Assembly: GCA_025355085.1 (NCBI GenBank)
Contig: JANXLQ010000012.1
Span: 1-36,374, forward strand
Source of the DNA: Rhodopila sp.
GTDB taxonomy: Bacteria; Pseudomonadota; Alphaproteobacteria; Acetobacterales; Acetobacteraceae
Length of the DNA stretch: 36,374 bases
Reading direction: 5' to 3'
A model generated the notes under the pieces. It worked only from the letters and a program-made list of their open reading frames with translations, was not told where the DNA came from and searched no databases. Below, piece by piece: positions 30,951 through 36,374 of the stretch. Both the position numbers and the translations under genes were made by a program. Numbering within the stretch: the stretch's first letter is position 1; each line of letters opens with the position of its first letter.

Positions 30951-31904
30951 TTAGGCCGCTACCTTTCGCTGCTTTGGCCAGCGAGCAGCGACCTGAGGCA
31001 ATACTTCCTCCACCAAACGTTTCGTCTGCGCCAGCATATCGGCATCTCCGCCGGCGATCGGGCGCAGGATGAATTTCGAAGCGCCGGCCGCGACGTATTC
31101 GCTTAACCGCTGTAGAATCGTTTCTGCATCGCCCATCGCGAACAGGTCGCGCGGATCGCGTCCGGTACGGGCCTTATACTGCTCCATGACTTTCGCCACG
31201 CCCTGGTCGTCCGGCCCGCCGAATCGGAACGCGAAGGCCGCGCCGTAATGATCTTCGTCGATCGTCCGGCCCGTTTCAACCAAAGCGGCTTTGATGCCGG
31301 CGATGACCTCACCGACGAATTCCGGGGTTTCCGCACCGGCCTGCCAGCCCGTGCCGACCCTCGCGGTGCGCTTGATCGCGGCCTCGGACGAGCCACCGAT
31401 CCACATCGGTAAATCGGGCTGCACCGGCACCGGTGAGATAGAGGCTTTCGTCAGCTTGAAATGCCGCCCTGCGTAATCCAACGCCTCTCCTGACCACAAC
31501 CGGCTGATGATCTCCAGCGCCTCATCTGTTTTGCGACCGCGTGTGGTGGTGTCCAGGTGCATTGCCGTCCATTCCGCCCCGCGCGGACTGCCGATGCCAA
31601 ATCCCGGCAGCAGGCGGCCACCCGACAACACGTCGATCGTGGCACATTGCTTGGCGAGGAGCACCGGCTCCCTCAGGGCCACCGAAACGACGTTGACGCC
31701 GAACTTGATCCGTCGCGTTCGTCCCGCGATGGCGGCGAGCGTGGTCATGCACTCCAGGATCGGCGTCCGGCTGACAATGCGGTCGGTCTGCCAGATCGAG
31801 TCCAGTCCGCCCTGTTCGCACAGATCGACCCAGCGCCAGAAACCGTCCGAGGTGTCGAACGGATACTCCATGATTCCAACGCCAACGGCGATGTTGCGTG
31901 CCAT
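30951..31904 (-). CDS. LLM-class (luciferase-like) flavin-dependent oxidoreductase
   Basis: A 317-residue TIM-barrel monooxygenase or dehydrogenase of the bacterial luciferase superfamily. Features are EQGGLDSIWQTDRIVSRTPI then LECMTTLAAIAGRTRRIKFG, VVSVALREPVLLAKQCATID then VLSGGRLLPGFGIGSPRGAE, the LWSGEALDYAGRHFKL block and PDLPMWIGGSSEAAIKRTAR. FMN or F420 cannot be decided from sequence alone. A strong GAGGAGG ribosome site precedes the ATG. No partner flavin reductase is adjacent. Confidence 0.9.
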   Translation of the reverse strand: MARNIAVGVGIMEYPFDTSDGFWRWVDLCEQGGLDSIWQTDRIVSRTPILECMTTLAAIAGRTRRIKFGVNVVSVALREPVLLAKQCATIDVLSGGRLLPGFGIGSPRGAEWTAMHLDTTTRGRKTDEALEIISRLWSGEALDYAGRHFKLTKASISPVPVQPDLPMWIGGSSEAAIKRTARVGTGWQAGAETPEFVGEVIAGIKAALVETGRTIDEDHYGAAFAFRFGGPDDQGVAKVMEQYKARTGRDPRDLFAMGDAETILQRLSEYVAAGASKFILRPIAGGDADMLAQTKRLVEEVLPQVAARWPKQRKVAA

Positions 31905-32032
31905 TCCGGCCTCCTCGATCAGCTACGCGGTGATCGTCTCGCGATTCGACCCCGGAGGCAATCTCCGCCACGTTGGATGTCAGGGCAATTGGTTGAACGG
32001 AAAGCAACAGGGTTCGAAACCGGACGCCCGAA

Positions 32033-33241
32033 TTAGGTGCCGGCGGTAGTTTGACCCATCCAGGCATCCCACCAGATCGGCACCGCAGCCACGGGCAGCG
32101 GCCGAGCGGCGAGGAAGCCCTGGATCTCGTCCACACCGATGTCCCGCATCGCATTCCAGATCGCGTCGGTTTCTACGCCTTCGGCAACGACGGTGAAGCC
32201 GCTCGCCTTGGCCGAGATAACGGTCTGCGCCAAAAAGCGCCGCACGTCGTCTGACACCAGCACGTCCTGCACCAGCACTTTATCCAGTTTCAGGCTGGTG
32301 AACGGCAGTTCCAGCAACGGTGCGAGATTCGGTACCGCGGGTCCGACGTCGTCGATCGCGGCCCCGTAGCCCAGGCCGCGCAGCCGCTCCAGCGATCGGC
32401 GAAGCTGCGGAAAATCGTCCACCGGCCTGCTTTCAGTCAGTTCGACAACGATGTTGCCGGCATCGAGACCGGCTGCAAGTCTCTGTTCGTCAAGCCGGTC
32501 CAGTGCAGATGGCTGCAACAATACGTCCAACGGGAAATTCACTGACATCCGCAGGCCGCGTTTGGACAGAAAGGGACCTGCGAGATCGGCGAACGCGATC
32601 ACTGACACCAGACTGGTGAGTTCGCCCGCAAGGCCGGCGCCTTCGATTTGGGGTATGAATCGATCTGGCGATAATTGGCCGAGGTCAGGATGATTAAGAC
32701 GGGCCAGGGCCTCGACGCCGACCGGACGGCGATCCGCGATGCGGACAATCGGTTGATAACGTGTTCCGATCATCGCGCCCATCAGCGCGGCTCGGATTTC
32801 GGTCAGGTCCATGGGGGGTCCCTTGCCGGACAGAAACGAGCTTGCCATCAAGGCCTCTAAAACCGATATGGATGTGGCTGCCGGTATAACGCGGATGTTG
32901 GGATGTTTGGTGTCGCCGGCGCCAAGCATAAATATGCCTGTGTTGGGGGAGGCAATTTCGGTGGCGAGATTGGCGAACTCATCGATCAACCCGTCCGCGT
33001 CGTTCCGATCCACCAGAAGATGGGAGTAATGCGGGCGCATCGCCGCCAATCGAACCACGGCGCCTTTCGCATCGCAGGTGGACACATCGCCGCCGCCCAT
33101 CGCCGACGCCGCCCCGCGAACCGCGCGCACCCATGTGGGATCGCGGCTAACCAGCAGCAGGTTGACTTCCGGTCCGCCCGATATGCCTGATTGTCCAGAC
33201 CGGGGGCCAGCATACGAAACAGCGGACAGGCAATTGACCAT
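32033..33241 (-). CDS. EAL-domain protein with receiver-like N-terminus
   Basis: A 402-residue putative cyclic-di-GMP phosphodiesterase. Residues about 26-135 resemble a degenerate response-regulator receiver (VNLLLVSRDPTWVRAVRGAA, HLLVDRNDADGLID); the acidic pocket looks incomplete. The EAL domain from about 150 has GTRYQPIV, VEALARLNHP (EAL 177-179), MSVNFPLDVL, VVELTES, AAIDDVGPA, LKLDKVLVQ and VAEGVET, so the catalytic Glu, Asn, Glu, Asp-Asp, Lys and Glu are all present. Loop 6 reads DDVGPAVPN rather than DDFGTG, which might weaken dimer-based activation. An AT-rich leader (33242-33335) probably holds its promoter. Confidence 0.88.
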   Translation of the reverse strand: MVNCLSAVSYAGPRSGQSGISGGPEVNLLLVSRDPTWVRAVRGAASAMGGGDVSTCDAKGAVVRLAAMRPHYSHLLVDRNDADGLIDEFANLATEIASPNTGIFMLGAGDTKHPNIRVIPAATSISVLEALMASSFLSGKGPPMDLTEIRAALMGAMIGTRYQPIVRIADRRPVGVEALARLNHPDLGQLSPDRFIPQIEGAGLAGELTSLVSVIAFADLAGPFLSKRGLRMSVNFPLDVLLQPSALDRLDEQRLAAGLDAGNIVVELTESRPVDDFPQLRRSLERLRGLGYGAAIDDVGPAVPNLAPLLELPFTSLKLDKVLVQDVLVSDDVRRFLAQTVISAKASGFTVVAEGVETDAIWNAMRDIGVDEIQGFLAARPLPVAAVPIWWDAWMGQTTAGT

Positions 33242-33329
33242 GCCGTCTGCTATCCCATCCTTTAATAATAAGCGAGAGATATCCCGGTAATGAGATGTTA
33301 AATCGTCGTTAATCAGTAAATTGTGTTAA

Positions 33330-33371
33330 TATTTAAACGCCTCCGTCGCCCGTGAAGACGGCGGAGGCGCC
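33330..33371 (-). terminator. Probable intrinsic terminator after enoyl-CoA hydratase
   Basis: On the minus strand, 12 bp past the hydratase stop, cgcctccgcc and gacggaggcg pair as a 10-bp stem (one G-U) around a loop near 12 nt, followed by gtttaaatatt. The T-rich tail is short and mixed with A, so strength is uncertain. Confidence 0.5.
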
Positions 33372-33383
33372 CTGGACGCGTCG

Positions 33384-34163
33384 TTATCCGATCTGGAAGT
33401 TAGGCTTCCGTTTTTCGACGAAAGCGGCCATGCCCTCTTTCTGGTCCGGCGTACCGAACATCGACAGGAACAGGGCGCGTTCATGCCGTACGCCCTCGAT
33501 CAGCGTCGATTCGAAGGCGCGGTTGACCGCCTGCTTGCCGAATTGCACCGCTACGGGCGACATGTTGGCGATCCGGTCGGCGATCTTCATTACTTCTGGC
33601 AGCAGTTGGTCGGCGGGGAAGACCTTCGACACCAGGTTGGCCCGTTCGGCTTCGGCCGCGTCCATCATCCGCGCCGTCAGAACCATGTCCATCGCCTTCG
33701 ACTTGCCCACCGCCCGGGTCAACCGCTGGGTGCCGCCGGCGCCTGGAATCACGCCGAGGTTAATCTCAGGTTGGCCAAATTTGGCCGTGTCGGCCGCGAA
33801 GATCATGTCGCACATCATCGCCAATTCGCAGCCGCCGCCCAGGGCGAATCCCGCCACCGCGGCGATTACCGGCTTTTTGATACGCGTTACCGTTTCCCAG
33901 CCGGCGCCGATAAAATCCTCGACCATCGCGGCCGGATTGGTGCGGTCGCGCATTTCTTTGATGTCGGCGCCAGCGGCAAAGGCACGGTCGCTGCCGGTGA
34001 TGACAATGGCCCCGATGCCCTTGTCGGCGTCGAATGCCAGCAGTTGCTCGCCCAGTTCGCGGACCAGCAGGTCGCACAGCGCGTTCAGCGCGGCGGGGCG
34101 ATGGAGCCGGATGAGTCCGACGCGGCCATGGGTTTCGACGATAATGTTTTCGTAGGTCGGCAT
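33384..34163 (-). CDS. Enoyl-CoA hydratase/isomerase family protein
   Basis: A 259-residue crotonase-fold enzyme hydrating trans-2-enoyl-CoA. Oxyanion-hole segments are [13 protein letters not shown] and [16 protein letters not shown], with the first catalytic Glu in the latter; the second is in [20 protein letters not shown]. The C-terminal helix region ends [11 protein letters not shown], usual for short-chain enoyl-CoA hydratase. Both catalytic glutamates are kept, so hydratase rather than isomerase is likely. GGAGGAGC lies 5 nt before the ATG; a promoter is proposed upstream. It stands alone, so its pathway (fatty acid, phenylacetate or amino acid breakdown) is open. Confidence 0.93.
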   Translation of the reverse strand: MPTYENIIVETHGRVGLIRLHRPAALNALCDLLVRELGEQLLAFDADKGIGAIVITGSDRAFAAGADIKEMRDRTNPAAMVEDFIGAGWETVTRIKKPVIAAVAGFALGGGCELAMMCDMIFAADTAKFGQPEINLGVIPGAGGTQRLTRAVGKSKAMDMVLTARMMDAAEAERANLVSKVFPADQLLPEVMKIADRIANMSPVAVQFGKQAVNRAFESTLIEGVRHERALFLSMFGTPDQKEGMAAFVEKRKPNFQIG

Positions 34164-34212
34164 GAAGTGCTCCTCCGGGACGGGCCCGATCCGCCGCCTG
34201 TTATGCGGCGTG

Positions 34213-34240
34213 ACTATACCAAAAGCGAGTCTGCGCCCAA
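34213..34240 (-). promoter_or_regulatory. Putative sigma70 promoter of enoyl-CoA hydratase gene
   Basis: On the minus strand TTGGGC and TATAGT are separated by 16 bp, giving a five-of-six -10 match and a partial -35. The predicted transcript would begin about 50 nt before the ATG and carry a cgccgc/gcggcg hairpin at 34192-34210 in its leader. Confidence 0.4.
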
Positions 34241-34286
34241 TAGGGGGTTCACCGCACGCCTGCTAATACCAACGGCCCAATGTTTC

Positions 34287-34415
34287 GACCGTTCTCGTCA
34301 TGGCAGTCGAATGCCTGCCATCCCAGTCTTTATTCGAACCAGCATCGCGATTCGTGGATGGCAAAACTTCGCCCGCAAAGAGACACCATCGCCGCTTTGT
34401 CAAAATGAGAACTGC
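34287..34415. repeat. Palindromic element B, copy 3 (downstream of mutM)
   Basis: The right end tcgccgctttgtcaaaatga then gaactgcc matches copies 1 and 2 almost exactly. The left end gaccgttctcgtcatggcag is more diverged. The copy is short (about 129 bp) and lies between the hydratase promoter and the mutM stop, where its foldback could act as a transcription end. Confidence 0.65.
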
Positions 34416-34443
34416 CAATAGCGGCCAGCGAACGGGGCATCGT

Positions 34444-35283
34444 CTAATGCTGTTTCCGGGGGCAGTAGAACGTGCTGCGACCCGCCTGCACGATCCGCTG
34501 CACACCGGCACAGGGTTGACCGGGTTGACAGCCGGGGCAGGGATCTCCCTCCCGGCCGTACACTTTCCAGGCATGCTGGAAGTACCCGAGTTCGCCGTTG
34601 GTCTGGACATAGTCCCGTAACGACGAGCCGCCGGCGGCGATGGCCTCGGTCAGCGTTTCCTTGATCGCCGGCACCAGCCGTTTGGCGCGCACCCCGGGGA
34701 TGGTCGCGGCGAGTCGCAGCGGGGAGATACCGGAGCGAAACAACGCCTCGCACACATAGATGTTGCCCAGGCCGGCGACGATCTTCTGGTCGAGCAGCGC
34801 CGACTTAATCGGGGTCTTCTTGCCCGCCAGCGCCGCCGACAGCATCGCGACTGAGAACGTATCGTCCAGCGGTTCGGGGCCGAGGCCGGCCAGCAGCCGG
34901 TGCTGATCCTCGCGATCCGTCTCGATTAGATCGACCGAACCGAAGCGGCGCGGATCGATAAAGCCGACCCGCCAGCCGTCGTCGGTTTCCAACTCGATGT
35001 GCTCGTGCAAGGTGATGTCGTTGCGGCCGGCAGGTTCCAGCAACATGCGTCCGGACATGCCGAGGTGAATCAACACCGACCAACCGCTATCCAGCCGCAT
35101 CAGGATGTATTTGGCTCGGCGCCGGAAACTGGTGACCCTGGCGCCGGTAAGGGTCGCAACCAGACCCGGGGGCAGCGGCCAACGCAAATCCGGCCGGCGG
35201 GCGACGGCGCGGCGCAGAACACGACCTTCCAGGCGCGCCTGAAGGCCTCTCATCACAGTTTCGACTTCAGGGAGTTCCGGCAT
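34444..35283 (-). CDS. mutM: Formamidopyrimidine-DNA glycosylase MutM (Fpg)
   Basis: Excises 8-oxoguanine and formamidopyrimidines and nicks the site. It is 279 residues from ATG 35283, giving [14 protein letters not shown] with the essential Pro2/Glu3; the tracked ORF adds a spurious lead. Others are the lysine in [32 protein letters not shown], the helix-two-turn-helix region [20 protein letters not shown] and [20 protein letters not shown]. The C-terminal zinc finger is atypical: CPGC, then CAGVQRIVQ, then [12 protein letters not shown], where the expected last CxxC has lost its second Cys. An extra Cys at PCAG may compensate. Divergent from ubiE with 28 bp between. Confidence 0.95.
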   Translation of the reverse strand: MPELPEVETVMRGLQARLEGRVLRRAVARRPDLRWPLPPGLVATLTGARVTSFRRRAKYILMRLDSGWSVLIHLGMSGRMLLEPAGRNDITLHEHIELETDDGWRVGFIDPRRFGSVDLIETDREDQHRLLAGLGPEPLDDTFSVAMLSAALAGKKTPIKSALLDQKIVAGLGNIYVCEALFRSGISPLRLAATIPGVRAKRLVPAIKETLTEAIAAGGSSLRDYVQTNGELGYFQHAWKVYGREGDPCPGCQPGQPCAGVQRIVQAGRSTFYCPRKQH

Positions 35284-35311
35284 TACCGGGATCAGGCTAT
35301 ACGGTGTGCCC

Positions 35312-36061
35312 ATGAGCCACAATCCCGCAACGACCGTCGATTTCGGCTTCCGCTCGGTGGACCCCGCCGAGAAAGCCGGCATGGTGCGCGCTGTGTTCGA
35401 CAGCGTGGCGCCGCGCTACGACCTGATGAACGATTTGATGTCGTTGGGCATCCATCGCGTCTGGAAACGGATATTTATCGGCGACCTGCAACCGAGGCCG
35501 GCGCACACGCTGCTCGATCTGGCGGGCGGGACGGGGGACATTGGTTTCGGTTGGCTAAAGCGCGGCGGCGGACCCGTCTTCCTGACCGATATTAACAACG
35601 CCATGCTTTCGGTCGGGCGGGATCGCGCCCTCAATCAGGGTTTTGCGAACGATGTCACGTTCGCGGTCGCCGACGCCGAGAAACTGCCGCTCCCGGATCG
35701 CAGCGTCGATCGGGTGTCGATGGCGTTCGGCCTGCGCAACTGCACCGACAAAGCGGCGGTGTTGCGGGAGGCGAGGCGGGTCCTGAAGCCAGGTGGCCGG
35801 TTCCTGTGCCTGGAATTCTCTCGCGTCACGGTTCACGCGCTGACGCCTGTTTATGACGCATGGTCGTTCAAGGTACTGCCCCGCCTCGGTCGTATGATCG
35901 CGGGCGATGAGGACAGTTATCGCTATTTAGCCGAAAGCATTCGCACGTTTCCGGACCAGGAGACATTGGCCGGGATGATGCGGGAGGCCGGATTGGCGCG
36001 GGTGAAATGCCGGAATTTGTCGGGCGGCATCGCGGCGATCCACTCGGGCTGGCGGCTATGA
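35312..36061 (+). CDS. ubiE: Demethylmenaquinone/ubiquinone methyltransferase UbiE
   Basis: A SAM-dependent C-methyltransferase of ubiquinone (and menaquinone) synthesis, 249 residues from ATG 35312; a GTG two codons earlier (35306) is the tracked start. It shows [19 protein letters not shown] then IHRVWK, the SAM motif [22 protein letters not shown], the [20 protein letters not shown] motif, [20 protein letters not shown] and the [15 protein letters not shown] end block. Divergent mutM/ubiE is a usual alphaproteobacterial arrangement; ubiB, often next, is not visible here. Confidence 0.95.
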   Translation: MSHNPATTVDFGFRSVDPAEKAGMVRAVFDSVAPRYDLMNDLMSLGIHRVWKRIFIGDLQPRPAHTLLDLAGGTGDIGFGWLKRGGGPVFLTDINNAMLSVGRDRALNQGFANDVTFAVADAEKLPLPDRSVDRVSMAFGLRNCTDKAAVLREARRVLKPGGRFLCLEFSRVTVHALTPVYDAWSFKVLPRLGRMIAGDEDSYRYLAESIRTFPDQETLAGMMREAGLARVKCRNLSGGIAAIHSGWRL

Positions 36062-36144
36062 GGGGGGCAGATGCCGGATCGCGAATGGTTGATTTTGAGT
36101 CACGGCACCCGTTGAATCCGGAGACGCCACGACCGCTGGCTATT

Positions 36145-36227
36145 GAAGCGACACGGGTGTCAATGAATGTTGACGCTGCGAATGTTGAAGCGGCATGGGT
36201 GTCGATAGAAGCGGCACAGGTGTCGAT
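36145..36227. repeat. Three interrupted 20-bp direct repeats
   Basis: gaagcgacacgggtgtcaat, gaagcggcatgggtgtcgat and gaagcggcacaggtgtcgat occur at 36145, 36187 and 36208, with gaatgttga repeated between the first two. Each unit contains a cac...gtg mini-palindrome. Confidence 0.7.
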
Positions 36228-36233
36228 AAATGT

Positions 36234-36254
36234 GTCATGGCCGGGCTTGGCCCA
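36234..36254. repeat. REP-like GC palindrome (element C), inverted copy
   Basis: gtcatggccgggcttggccc is the near-exact reverse complement of gggccaagcccggccaagac at 13078-13097. It lies directly after the 20-bp direct repeats downstream of ubiE. Confidence 0.5.
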
Positions 36255-36374
36255 CAGCTGTCTGGCACGTTCTTTGATCATGTTTCGACATCCGATTGTC
36301 TCATATCAGGATCCCTTGCCCCGGCACTGGTCGAGTCCGTTGCGCTGGAGTGCGAAGCTCGCTGAAAGCCCGCA

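Larger units (their letters stand above)
36058..36374 (+). other. Open frame running off the window after ubiE, doubtful
   Basis: An ATG overlapping the ubiE stop (ATGA) opens a frame with no stop to the window end (105 codons: [20 protein letters not shown] and on). It passes through short repeats and a REP-like hairpin, has no family motifs and does not resemble UbiB. The coupling-type overlap is the only support, so it is more likely chance openness in GC-rich repeat DNA. Confidence 0.15.

Noticed and set aside
36145-36227. CRISPR array or plasmid iterons
   Set aside because: Only three units with irregular spacing, no cas or rep gene; reported as direct repeats only.

Overview
The window reads as chromosome of a GC-rich alphaproteobacterium, most like the Acetobacteraceae/Rhodospirillales. 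The grounds are high GC, NNC/NNG codon use, a trpG-trpD-trpC-moaC cluster, divergent mutM/ubiE, a CbtB/CbtA cobalt importer with its companion histidine phosphatase, and an Asp/Glu leucyltransferase (bpt). This placement comes from remembered gene order and protein families, not from a search. I saw no rRNA, tRNA, CRISPR array, phage or intact insertion sequence.

Layout. 1-1.8 kb is decayed, repeat-rich DNA: a large imperfect palindrome (element A), a palindromic element B and the tail of a dead acyltransferase. 1.8-4.2 kb has a nucleoside phosphorylase, a DoxX-like membrane protein, another copy of A and a broken AbiEii-type nucleotidyltransferase. 4.2-7.1 kb is the tight trpG-trpD-trpC-moaC operon (minus strand), with trpE absent upstream and an element B copy in its place. 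7.5-12.4 kb has a double cupin, a frameshifted small ORF, transaldolase, priA and a degraded higBA pair. 12.4-17.6 kb has a NUDIX hydrolase, a translationally coupled penicillin acylase / RDD protein / bpt operon, and a divergent Lrp-type regulator. 17.7-21.8 kb is an envelope block: a PEP-CTERM choice-of-anchor-A protein facing a coupled GT2-GtrA and ArnT-like glycosyltransferase pair. 21.9-23.7 kb is the cobalt uptake block. 23.9-26.1 kb is an LhgO-like FAD oxidase divergent from an aldose epimerase. 26.1-28.5 kb is a two-gene operon of unknown function. 28.7-34.2 kb holds metabolic and signalling genes, all on minus (VOC protein, DUF2442, SDR, luciferase-like monooxygenase, EAL protein, enoyl-CoA hydratase). 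34.4-36.1 kb is mutM divergent from ubiE, followed by short repeats.

The most unusual signal is element B, a palindromic repeat with ends like agcagttctcatttt. Three copies are intergenic (0.7, 7.2 and 34.3 kb). A fourth, about 100 bp, lies in frame inside the aldose 1-epimerase gene, adding roughly 34 residues between two conserved blocks. Read in the same frame, the copies encode related peptides (HHDE...QNENCC in the intergenic copies, RHDA...HNENFC in the epimerase). The 7.2 kb copy is also open in frame with trpG. This resembles the Rickettsia palindromic elements that insert into proteins, but in an unrelated lineage and with a different sequence.

Several loci are decaying: acyltransferase tail, AbiEii-like gene, higB and higA with frame lesions, and a small ORF broken at a G run. 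The housekeeping genes look intact.
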